Shown here in pieces: positions 1 to 6,676 of a stretch of DNA of 9,926 nt. The notes beneath the pieces are model-generated. The model did no database searches and was not told the DNA's origin. It worked only from the letters and a program-made list of their open reading frames with translations. Source of the stretch: Chryseobacterium sp. UBA6632. GTDB taxonomy: Bacteria > Bacteroidota > Bacteroidia > Flavobacteriales > Weeksellaceae. The stretch spans positions 483 to 10,408 of the forward strand of contig DKLU01000092.1 of assembly GCA_002455915.1 (NCBI GenBank). The letters run 5' to 3'. Position 1 is the stretch's first letter. Each line of letters begins with the position of its first letter. Made by a program: the position numbers and the translations under genes.

Positions 1-61
1 TTTGTGTTATTAGAATTTTTACCTGTTAAAATGTTGGGAACTTTTATTAAAGCTGATTATA
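1..61 (-). other. 3' untranslated region of gene 1
   Basis: Positions 1-20 are identical to 3672-3691, which lie between the stop codon and terminator of gene 2, and similar to 6607-6628 after gene 3. A GGGAAC...TTTAT block (36-47) also recurs at 3711-3723. The terminator of gene 1 itself should lie just beyond the left edge of the window. Confidence 0.6.
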
Positions 62-2851
62 TTACTTTTTAAGAAGCAGACTTTCAACTTTAGCTTTTAA
101 ATCGTCAATTTGCGTCTGTTGATTTTTAATAATCTGCTGCTGCTCCTGAACTGCTTTTGTAAGCACTACTGTCATTTCAGCATAATTAACTCCTAAGGTT
201 TTCATTTCATCATTAGCAGTTACTACCAATTCTGGCATTGCTGCTTTTATCTCCTGAGCAACGAAACCTATTTTTTTATCTTTACTTAAATTTTCATCTT
301 TATAACGATAATTAATAGTTCTCAATTTTAACACTTCATGTAAACCATACACGTTGTTTACGATATCTTTTTTAATTCTTATATCTGAAGGAGTTACCGT
401 TCCAGAAGCTAAGATATTTCCGGCAACGTGAAGTTTTTCTGTAGGTACAGATACTCCTATTCCCACATTACCATTAGAAGCTACTCTTACACGCTCATTC
501 AACGTTCCTGTAGTGGCATTTCCTATGTAAAAATCCTGATTAACTCCTCCAGCAGTTGCCGAGGTACGAATACTTCCTATTTGCCAGTCTGCTCCTCCTG
601 CTGTAGGTCCCGCATTAGAGAAACCTAAATAAGCTTTGTTACTAGTTGCTAGAGTCGATGTATTTCTTAACGCCAAAATAGGATTTTCTCCTGTGCCTTG
701 TGGCGCATCAATCAAATTAAATCTACCTGAAGCCGCAGTAGGAGACACTACATGCAATCTTACTTCTGGATTTGTCGTTCCAATCCCCATATTTCCGCTA
801 GGTCTCATCGTGGCAACCGTGGTTAAGGTTTGCCCATCTCCATAAGTTCCTGTGGCATTAGTACCTACATTGAAATTGATCCCCGTTTCAGCTCCAGAAG
901 CATTTATAGAAGGTCCATTTGCCGTTAAGTCAAACCAAAGATTATCCCAGCTACCGGCTGCCATTCTCATCCCAAAAGTAGAGCCAACTGCATCTATTTT
1001 TGCTACAGGAGTAGTAGTACCAATACCCACTCTGTCATTTGCCGCATCTACAGACAATGTAGATCCATCCACTGAAAATCCGTTAGTAGCCGTAGAAGTA
1101 AATGCCAATGTATTAGCACCTTGTGTTACTACTCTATTACCTGTAAGAGAGCCATTCGTATTATAAATATTTACACTCGATTGTACTGCTGGTGTTTGCC
1201 AAGTTCCCTCTCCATTGGCATCAGAAGTTAATATTTTTCCTGCTGCCTGATTTCCATCTACAATTTTCACTGCTGCAATAGGCGTACCCGAAGTTCCTCC
1301 TGAATTAATGTCTAATTTTACAGTGGGAGCTGTATTTCCTATTCCTACATTTCCTGTAGGATCTATTCTTACTCTTTCTGTACCGGAAGTTGTGAACATC
1401 AAATCAGTAAGATTTGTTGTTCCATCACCTCGATAACCTGAAACTACACTTGAACCCGTTGGAAAACCACCATTAGCACGAGGAGTAAAATATATCCCCC
1501 CAATAAGATCATTTACAAGCAGATTCGTAGGAGCTGCGGCAGTACCACTTGCTGCGGCAAAAAATAATCCCGGGTTTTTGGAAGTGCCATATCCTGTAAA
1601 ATTAAAATCATTTGCAGCACCACCTCCAACATTATCTGATACGATTTCGAATCTTGATCTTGGTATATTGGTACCAATTCCTACTCTGTCATTAGCCGCA
1701 TCTACTGTCAAGATAGGATTGGCAGATGAACTTCTATTCACAGAAAAAGCATTGGCGATAGTTCCGTTAAAAGCTAATGAACGGTTGGATTGAGAAACTA
1801 TACGATTATCTGTTAAAGTACCGTCTGTATTATAAATATTTACACTAGATTGCACGGCTGGGATTTGCCATGTTCCCTCTCCATTAGCATCAGAAGTTAA
1901 TATTTTACCAGCGGCTTGATTACCGTCTATAATTTTTATTGCCGTAACGGGTGCTGTAGAAGTACCTCCTGAATTAATGTCTAATTTTACGGTAGGAGCT
2001 GTATTTCCTATACCTACATTTCCTGTAGGATCTATTCTCATTCGTTCAGCGTTGGAAGTAGTAAACATTAAATCTGTTAATGCTGTTGTTCCATCTCCGC
2101 GATAGGCTGATGAAATACTAGAGTTTACGGAAGTATTATTGGCTCTTCCGGTAAAAAATAAAGTTCCTGTGAGATCTCCCGTTACCAAATTTGTTGGCGC
2201 GGCAAGTGTACCACCTGCTGAAGATAAGAAGAGAGCAGGATTTTTAGAAGTTCCAAACCCTCTAAAGTTGAAATCATTACCAGCTGCAGAGCCTTCATTA
2301 TCTGAAACAACATCAAACTTACTGGCAGGTGCTATTGTTCCCAATCCTATTCTATTGTTAGCTGCGTCTACCGAAAAAGTAGTACCATCAACCGAAAAGC
2401 CATTAACCGCCGTAGAAGTAAATGCCAATGTATTAGCAGCCTGCGTTACTGTTCTGTTACCTGTTAAACTTCCATTAGAATTATAAATATTCACAGAAGG
2501 AGAATCTGTATCAGAAATCTGTTTCCATACGGTGCCATCAAAATAGTAGTATCCTACTTTGGTAATATTAGTAGTTTGTGCCAAACTGGGCGTAGTTCCC
2601 GTAGGCGTAGTAAAATCCGTAACATATACTAAGGTTCCGGATTGTGCAGCAGCATAGGTTCCGGCAACTTTAGCCGCCAATTGCTGTCTGGTAATTCTTG
2701 GTGCTGTAACACCATCTTTTGTAGAGGTAGAGACAACATTGCCAACCACGTCTAGTGTAGACTGCGGATTGGCTGTATTTATCCCTACTTGGGCGTATGC
2801 GCCGCTAAATGCAAAAACGGCGAGCAAAGGGTAAAAGTGTTTAAATTTCAT
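62..2851 (-). CDS. Secreted modular fibre-like protein with C-terminal S74 chaperone (gene 1)
   Basis: 929 residues. Residues 1-20 form a Sec signal peptide (MKFKHFYPLLAVFAFSGAYA, predicted cut before Q21) without a lipobox cysteine. A conserved head (21-118) is followed by modules A 119-174, B 175-283, C 284-334, A 335-397, B 398-506, C 507-557, A 558-615, D 616-696 and a gene-specific module 697-804. Module ends carry the GNVGIGxxxP signature common in Bacteroidetes 'tail fiber domain' proteins. The C terminus matches Peptidase S74: SDIRIKKD with Ser822 and Lys827, then GFVAQEIKAAMPELV at 862-876, and a Gln/Lys-rich coiled coil from about 898. In this family the chaperone drives trimerisation and cuts itself off at that serine, which here would release 108 residues. 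This function is inferred from family resemblance. The ATG is the first codon of the signal peptide; no Shine-Dalgarno precedes it, as is usual in Bacteroidetes. No membrane anchor or T9SS sorting domain is seen. The ligand is unknown. Confidence 0.93.
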   Translation of the reverse strand: MKFKHFYPLLAVFAFSGAYAQVGINTANPQSTLDVVGNVVSTSTKDGVTAPRITRQQLAAKVAGTYAAAQSGTLVYVTDFTTPTGTTPSLAQTTNITKVGYYYFDGTVWKQISDTDSPSVNIYNSNGSLTGNRTVTQAANTLAFTSTAVNGFSVDGTTFSVDAANNRIGLGTIAPASKFDVVSDNEGSAAGNDFNFRGFGTSKNPALFLSSAGGTLAAPTNLVTGDLTGTLFFTGRANNTSVNSSISSAYRGDGTTALTDLMFTTSNAERMRIDPTGNVGIGNTAPTVKLDINSGGTSTAPVTAIKIIDGNQAAGKILTSDANGEGTWQIPAVQSSVNIYNTDGTLTDNRIVSQSNRSLAFNGTIANAFSVNRSSSANPILTVDAANDRVGIGTNIPRSRFEIVSDNVGGGAANDFNFTGYGTSKNPGLFFAAASGTAAAPTNLLVNDLIGGIYFTPRANGGFPTGSSVVSGYRGDGTTNLTDLMFTTSGTERVRIDPTGNVGIGNTAPTVKLDINSGGTSGTPIAAVKIVDGNQAAGKILTSDANGEGTWQTPAVQSSVNIYNTNGSLTGNRVVTQGANTLAFTSTATNGFSVDGSTLSVDAANDRVGIGTTTPVAKIDAVGSTFGMRMAAGSWDNLWFDLTANGPSINASGAETGINFNVGTNATGTYGDGQTLTTVATMRPSGNMGIGTTNPEVRLHVVSPTAASGRFNLIDAPQGTGENPILALRNTSTLATSNKAYLGFSNAGPTAGGADWQIGSIRTSATAGGVNQDFYIGNATTGTLNERVRVASNGNVGIGVSVPTEKLHVAGNILASGTVTPSDIRIKKDIVNNVYGLHEVLKLRTINYRYKDENLSKDKKIGFVAQEIKAAMPELVVTANDEMKTLGVNYAEMTVVLTKAVQEQQQIIKNQQTQIDDLKAKVESLLLKK
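440..763 (-). other. Gene-specific module before the chaperone, gene 1
   Basis: Codons 697-804 of gene 1, from EVRLHVVSPT to GNVGIGVSVP. I see no counterpart in genes 2 or 3, although it keeps the closing GNVGIG signature. By position, just before the chaperone, it could be the distal tip of a fibre and thus a binding region; that is inference only. Confidence 0.6.
764..1180 (-). repeat. A-D module pair, gene 1
   Basis: Codons 558-696 of gene 1. A third A unit runs straight into module D (AKIDAVGSTFGMR, then WDNLWFDL, INASGAETG, TYGDGQTLTTVATMRP and GNMGIGTTNP). The same A-D junction occurs in gene 3 at 7445-7864. Its A unit shares an exact 30-bp match (1089-1118 with 2409-2438) with the first A unit of this gene. 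Confidence 0.82.
1181..1849 (-). repeat. A-B-C module set, gene 1 copy 2
   Basis: Codons 335-557 of gene 1. The A unit is a longer variant (SVNRSSSANPILTVDAANDRVGIG, given here only as a landmark at residues 370-393), like the first A unit of gene 3. The B unit (RFEIVSDNVGG..., with PTGSSVVSGYRGDG) resembles the B unit of gene 2 more than copy 1 of the same gene. The C unit keeps TVKLDINSGGTS and VKIVDGNQAAGKILTSD. Confidence 0.85.
1850..2497 (-). repeat. A-B-C module set, gene 1 copy 1
   Basis: Codons 119-334 of gene 1. A starts at SVNIYNSNGSLTGNR, B at SKFDVVSDNEG and ends DPTGNVGIGN, and C starts at TAPTVKLDINSGG and ends TWQIPAVQ. The same order recurs at once in the next 220 codons and again in genes 2 and 3. 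The protein sequence is close to the other copies, while many third codon positions differ, so this is not a fresh duplication. Confidence 0.85.
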
Positions 2852-2943
2852 GTCAATGTTTATTTAGGTTAATATTTAAAATTAAAAGTGATAGAAAATT
2901 CGGATTTCCGACTATAAAAAAATGAATGAAGCAGTAAGATATA

Positions 2944-3022
2944 TCACAAAAGGATATCTAAAGAAGGAAATCTGTATATAATTTCTTTTGGCAAATAAAG
3001 TCTTCTTTCTTCCATGGCAAGT
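2944..3022 (-). promoter_or_regulatory. Conserved leader box with possible 23-codon leader ORF, upstream of gene 1
   Basis: The minus strand reads ACTTGCCATG at 3022-3013, about 120 nt after the promoter. The ATG of this box opens a frame MEERRLYLPKEII... of 23 codons that stops at 2944-2946. The leader of gene 2 has the identical 10-nt box at a similar distance, also opening a short frame, but the peptides differ. The box is therefore better supported as a DNA or RNA element than as a coding sequence. Confidence 0.4.
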
Positions 3023-3142
3023 GTTTTTAGTTGGTGTAAAAAATGTTAATTAATATATACAAATCTCTAACTGATGTATTAAGTAAATTATAAACTTTTA
3101 AAAGCTCATTAATTACCTATAATTTTCCGTTCAATACAGTAC

Positions 3143-3174
3143 CAAATATATAAATTTTCTTAATATACGCCAAA
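3143..3174 (-). promoter_or_regulatory. Putative Bacteroidetes-type promoter of gene 1
   Basis: Read on the minus strand: TTTG (3174-3171), a 20-bp spacer, then TATATTTG (3150-3143). This fits the Bacteroidetes sigma consensus TTTG-N19-21-TAnnTTTG. The same arrangement, spacing and flanking AT-rich upstream sequence recur before gene 2. Transcription would start near 3140, giving a leader of roughly 290 nt. It is the only match to the -7 consensus that I found on this strand of the gap. Confidence 0.65.
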
Positions 3175-3637
3175 CAATGTTAAAAATAATTAATAATTTC
3201 TGCAATATATTGAATAATTAAAGAAATAAATTTTAAAATATATTTCACTTCATTCTGATTAAAAATAAATAAATTATATTTTTATTCTCCAAATTGTGTT
3301 TTATTTACAACATCTATTTTATCTAAATAACGAAAAAAACATCATTGACCTTTTATTTTATTTTTGTATCTACTTAAATATTTATCCCTTTTTCATGACA
3401 AAAACCTGTTAAAGTTGTTACATTTTTATTTTTTCTTTAACACACTATAAAAAATTATCAAATCATATCTTACATAATAAAATGATGAGATTTTAACAAC
3501 AAATGGTAAGTTTTAACTATTCATCTTCACTACTTTTTACTAATAATTAACGAATACCAATTACAACTTCTCTCAAGATTACTGTTTCATCACTTACTTT
3601 TAAATTATTTTAAAAAAGACAAATTCATATAATAATG
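3175..3637. other. AT-rich stretch with no recognised feature
   Basis: About 460 bp between the promoter of gene 1 and the terminator of gene 2. It is very AT-rich and has no frame longer than about 20 codons that I could credit. The corresponding stretch between the promoter of gene 2 and the terminator of gene 3 is only about 75 bp, so this is extra DNA of unknown origin. Only the 25 or so bases nearest the promoter match the gene 2 side. Confidence 0.6.
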
Positions 3638-3668
3638 AAAAAAAACACCTGCCCAAGCAGATGTTTTT
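3638..3668 (-). terminator. Intrinsic terminator of gene 2
   Basis: Inverted repeat with arms 3641-3652 and 3657-3668 around a CCAA loop; the stem core is CTGC/GCAG with one C/A mismatch below it. On the minus strand it is followed by a run of T (complement of the A run at 3638-3645). It lies about 75 bp after the stop codon. Confidence 0.8.
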
Positions 3669-3740
3669 GTATTTGTGTTATTAGAATTTTTTGCCTAAAT
3701 AGCGATAAATGGGAACCTTTATCTAAAAAAAATTGAAAAT

Positions 3741-6221
3741 TTATTTTTTATTAAGTTCTATCAATTCTTTCACCTGCTGTTTCAAAAGATCTATTTCTTT
3801 CTTTTGTTCTTTAATTTCTGCCTGCTGTTCTTTCATCCCGTTAATAAGAATCAAAGATAGTTTTGAATAATCTACAGAAAGTAATCCTTCATTTTCGTTA
3901 CCGTTAACTAATTCTGGAACAACAGCTTTTAGCTCTTGAGCAATTACTCCGATATCTGGGGTATCGTATTCTTTAAAATGATATCTTCTAGGCTGTATTT
4001 TCATGATTTCTTTTAATCCGTATTCGTTAAGATTAATAATATCTTTTTTCAATCGGATATCTGAAAGTGTAGAAGTACTTACCGCTCTTACTTCACCATG
4101 GAAGTCGTACAGTGCTCTATTGGTTCCTGTAGTTACCCCCGGATCCTGATCAAATACTACGGCATATTGGTTTCCAGGAGAAATAGTTGCCCCATTAGAA
4201 GTATAGCCGGGATAAATGTTTAAGGTAGGATTTCCTGTAATACTTGTATTTTGTAAAGATAATACTGCGCCTGCAATAGACGAAGAAATGGAGACTTTAG
4301 CACTTGGAGTAGTGGTACCTATTCCCACTCTGCCACTGTTAGTATCTGTAAGGTACATCAGTTCGTTAAGTCCATTACCTACGCTAAATGATAAATACTT
4401 TCCTGTACCTGCCGTAGTTGTATTGGTATCTCCAAAATTGAATCTGGCAACAGAGCCTGTGCCTACCGTAGAAGCTGATCTTATATTGATCCCAAAATTA
4501 TCTGTTCTATTTCCATAGGTAAAACCATCCTGCCCGATATTAATATCAATAGCATCTTTGGTAGTTGCCGTAGTGACTGCAGCATTAAATAATCCCGCTC
4601 CTTCTACCTGCAATTTTCTGGCTGGAGCCGTAGAGCCAATTCCTACATTTCCTGAAGTTCCCAACACCATTCCCGGTGCCGCTGTTGCTACAGATCCTGC
4701 ATGGAACTGAAGATAATTGGTATTAATCCCCAAACCATAAAAATCTGTACCTGCTGCATTGTTGAAGATTGCTAATTTTTTACCCGCTGCCGCTGTTACA
4801 CTTGCTGCTCCGTTGGACGTTCCCAGATCAAGAATACTATTAGGAGCAGCAGTTCCAATCCCCACATTTCCATTAGTCGCTATAGTCATCTGCTCAACTC
4901 CTGTTGATCCAAAAGCGAATCTTCCTCCAGAGCGGTTATCCAGGTAGCCTTTAGAGCCAGAACCAAAAATACCAGAACCATTATCTACCCCCCAATATAC
5001 ACCTCCAGTTCCTGCTGCAACCGCAACATCCATGCGGCTATTAGCTCCAGTATTGGTATTTGAAAAATATGAACGTTGAGCTCCATTATTATTTGACTGA
5101 ACAATTAAATTACCCGTGGTTCCATTAAAAGTTAGGTTACTAGCACCTTGCGTTACCACTCTGTTTCCTGTAAGTGTTCCATCTGTATTATAAATATTTA
5201 CACTCGATTGTACGGCAGGGGTTTGCCAAGTCGCTACACCAGTACCATCGGAAGTCAAAATTTTACCTGCCGCCTGATTTCCGTCTACGATTTTTACCGC
5301 TGCAATTGGTGTAGTAGAAGTTCCTCCGGAATTGACATCTAATTTTACCGTGGGTGCGGTATTTCCTATTCCAACATTTCCACTAGTATCAATTCTTACA
5401 CGTTCTGCATTGGAAGTAGCAAACGCCAAGTCAGTAAGATTGGTTGTTCCATCGCCTCTGTAATTGGCAACAATACTGGATCCCGTAGGAAATGCACCAC
5501 TTACACGAGGTGTAAAGTACAGTGCTCCAATAATATCGTTTACCAATAAATTGGTTGGAGCTGCTGCCGTACCACTTGCTGAAGCCAAGAATAAAGCCGG
5601 ATTTTTAGATGTTCCGTAGCCTGTAAAATTAAAATCGTTACCCGCGCCACTTCCTACATTGTCTGATACGATCTCGAATCTTGATCGTGGAATGGTAGTT
5701 CCCAATCCTACTCTGTCATTAGCTGCATCTACAGATAAAGTGGAACCATCTACAGAAAACCCATTTACTGCCGTAGAAGTAAATGCTAAGGTGTTGGCTC
5801 CTTGCGTCACTACTCTATTGCTCGTAAGTGTACCGTCTGAATTATAAATATTTACCGATGAAGTTACAGTATCAACATCTGTAAGCTGCTTCCAGGTTGT
5901 TCCGTCAAAATAATGGTATCCTGCTTTGGCAATGTTAGCAGTTTGTGCTAAACTGGGTGTAGTTCCGGTTGGCGTAGTAGCATCAGTAACATACACCAAG
6001 GTACCCAACTGTGCTGCCGCATAGGTTCCGGCGGCTTTTGCTGCGAGCTGTTGTCTTGTAAGCCTTGGCGCAGTAACTCCATCCTTAGAAGATGTAGAAG
6101 CTACATTTCCAACAACATCAAGTGTAGATTGCGGATTAGCAGTATTTATCCCTACTTGGGCGTATAAACCTGAAAAAGCAAAGACTGCAATTAAAGGGTA
6201 AAAATGTTTAATTTTTTTCAT
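3741..6221 (-). CDS. Secreted modular fibre-like protein with C-terminal S74 chaperone (gene 2)
   Basis: 826 residues, the shortest of the three paralogues. The signal peptide is 1-21 (MKKIKHFYPLIAVFAFSGLYA), one residue longer than in the other two. The head is 22-120. Modules follow: A 121-178, B 179-287, C 288-338, a shortened and diverged A' 339-368, a gene-specific module 369-460 ending GNVGIGTAAP, module E 461-533 (shared with gene 3), and two more gene-specific modules 534-639 and 640-718. The S74 chaperone starts at SDIRLKKD with Ser720 and Lys725, continues with GVIAQELKAVVPELV at 758-772, and ends in a charged coiled coil (about 795-826). Only one full A-B-C set is present and module D is missing, so more than half of the shaft differs from its neighbours. 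Self-cleavage and trimer formation are expected from the family but not shown. It has its own promoter and terminator. No outer-membrane anchor or sorting domain is visible. Confidence 0.92.
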   Translation of the reverse strand: MKKIKHFYPLIAVFAFSGLYAQVGINTANPQSTLDVVGNVASTSSKDGVTAPRLTRQQLAAKAAGTYAAAQLGTLVYVTDATTPTGTTPSLAQTANIAKAGYHYFDGTTWKQLTDVDTVTSSVNIYNSDGTLTSNRVVTQGANTLAFTSTAVNGFSVDGSTLSVDAANDRVGLGTTIPRSRFEIVSDNVGSGAGNDFNFTGYGTSKNPALFLASASGTAAAPTNLLVNDIIGALYFTPRVSGAFPTGSSIVANYRGDGTTNLTDLAFATSNAERVRIDTSGNVGIGNTAPTVKLDVNSGGTSTTPIAAVKIVDGNQAAGKILTSDGTGVATWQTPAVQSSVNIYNTDGTLTGNRVVTQGASNLTFNGTTGNLIVQSNNNGAQRSYFSNTNTGANSRMDVAVAAGTGGVYWGVDNGSGIFGSGSKGYLDNRSGGRFAFGSTGVEQMTIATNGNVGIGTAAPNSILDLGTSNGAASVTAAAGKKLAIFNNAAGTDFYGLGINTNYLQFHAGSVATAAPGMVLGTSGNVGIGSTAPARKLQVEGAGLFNAAVTTATTKDAIDINIGQDGFTYGNRTDNFGINIRSASTVGTGSVARFNFGDTNTTTAGTGKYLSFSVGNGLNELMYLTDTNSGRVGIGTTTPSAKVSISSSIAGAVLSLQNTSITGNPTLNIYPGYTSNGATISPGNQYAVVFDQDPGVTTGTNRALYDFHGEVRAVSTSTLSDIRLKKDIINLNEYGLKEIMKIQPRRYHFKEYDTPDIGVIAQELKAVVPELVNGNENEGLLSVDYSKLSLILINGMKEQQAEIKEQKKEIDLLKQQVKELIELNKK
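4068..4622 (-). other. Two gene-specific modules before the chaperone, gene 2
   Basis: Codons 534-718 of gene 2. The first (534-639) runs from ARKLQVEGAGLF to GRVGIGTTTP. The second (640-718) runs from SAKVSISSSIAG through NPTLNIYPGY and DQDPGVTTGTNRALYDFHG to the chaperone. Neither has a counterpart in genes 1 or 3. The second lacks the closing GIGxxxP signature and leads directly into the S74 domain. Confidence 0.55.
4623..4841 (-). repeat. E module, gene 2 copy
   Basis: Codons 461-533 of gene 2: ILDLGTSNGAAS, AAGKKLAIFNNAAGTDFYGLG, LQFHAGS, APGMVL and GNVGIG. Module E of gene 3 (8675-8881) follows the same pattern (LDLG, AGKKLAVYN, FYGLG, LQLHASS, APGAVL, GNFGIG). In gene 2 it lies deep in the shaft, in gene 3 between B and C. 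Confidence 0.8.
4842..5117 (-). other. Gene-specific module G, gene 2
   Basis: Codons 369-460 of gene 2, Asn/Gly/Ser-rich (QSNNNGAQRSYFSNTNTG..., YWGVDNGSGIFGSGSKG), closing with TNGNVGIGTAAP. There is no match elsewhere in the window apart from the closing signature. The function is not recognised. Confidence 0.55.
5118..5207 (-). repeat. Truncated A module (A'), gene 2
   Basis: Codons 339-368 of gene 2. It begins like every A unit (SSVNIYNTDGTLTGNRVVTQ) but diverges after LTFNG and never reaches the usual FSVDG...VDAANDRVGIG end, passing instead into a gene-specific module. This marks a junction where a different cassette was joined into the A unit. Confidence 0.7.
5208..5861 (-). repeat. 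A-B-C module set, gene 2
   Basis: Codons 121-338 of gene 2, the only complete A-B-C set in this gene. A is SSVNIYNSDGTLTSNR..., B is RSRFEIVSDNVGSGAGNDFNF..., closest to the second B of gene 1 (both have PTGSS and YFTPR), and C is TVKLDVNSGGTSTTPIAAVKIVDG and onward. Confidence 0.85.
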
Positions 6222-6266
6222 ATTATAATCGTTATTTAATTTAAACTTAAATCTGTCTTATGATAA

Positions 6267-6360
6267 TTATAGAAGAAAAAATGAATTGTGAAAATTGAAA
6301 TGATATGAATATCTAAACTGCTTGGTTTCAGTTAAGAATACATGTATTTTCATGGCAAGT
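6267..6360 (-). promoter_or_regulatory. Conserved leader box with possible 28-codon leader ORF, upstream of gene 2
   Basis: The minus strand reads ACTTGCCATG at 6360-6351, about 110 nt after the promoter. Its ATG opens MKIHVFLTETKQ..., 28 codons, stopping at 6267-6269. Smaller blocks shared with the leader of gene 1 follow: TTTAGATAT (6317-6309; 2962-2954) and ATTCATTTTTT (6286-6276; 2926-2916). Translation of the frame is unproven. Confidence 0.4.
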
Positions 6361-6469
6361 TTTTTTCTAAGTTCAAAATATTCAAAAATACCAGCAAAGC
6401 TGTAATTGTATAATTAAATATATCCTGCAACAGATATATTTTAATTATTGATATTCACCCAAAGACCTT

Positions 6470-6500
6470 CAAATATATAAATTATAATAATATCTGCCAA
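6470..6500 (-). promoter_or_regulatory. Putative Bacteroidetes-type promoter of gene 2
   Basis: Read on the minus strand: TTG (6500-6498), a 20-bp spacer, then TATATTTG (6477-6470). The -7 element, the spacing and an upstream block ATTAATTATTTTTAA (6507-6522) all match the promoter of gene 1. The start would be near 6467, giving a leader of about 245 nt. Confidence 0.65.
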
Positions 6501-6574
6501 CTAATATTAAAAATAATTAATCATTAAACTTAAAATGATTAAAAAAATATCTTTTTAAAATTCAATATTTATAC

Positions 6575-6602
6575 AAAAAAAAACACCTGTCAAAACAGGT
6601 GT
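6575..6602 (-). terminator. Intrinsic terminator of gene 3
   Basis: Perfect 8-bp stem, ACACCTGT (6583-6590) with ACAGGTGT (6595-6602), and a 4-nt loop. On the minus strand it is followed by a T run (complement of 6575-6583). The stem shares CACCTG with the terminator of gene 2. Confidence 0.85.
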
Positions 6603-6676
6603 CTTGTATTTCCGTAATTAGAATTATTCGCCGAAACAATTATAAAACGAGCACTTTTAATTTAAAGATTGAATTA

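Noticed and set aside
428..2486. Several plus-strand open frames of 60-115 codons opposite gene 1 (and similar ones at 4216-5847 and 8205-9730)
   Set aside because: They lie antisense to strongly supported genes and recur at the same place in each repeated module. They have low-complexity translations and no signal peptides or known motifs, so they are by-products of the repeats.
3345..3366. Plus-strand promoter in the AT-rich gap (TTG at 3345, TATTTTTG at 3359)
   Set aside because: The spacing is only 11 bp instead of 19-21, and no credible plus-strand gene follows.
3408..3500. Inverted repeat GTTGTTA (3414-3420) with TAACAAC (3494-3500) as a possible invertible segment or RNA structure
   Set aside because: Only 7 bp, AT-rich and far apart; such matches are expected by chance, and no recombinase gene is in the window.
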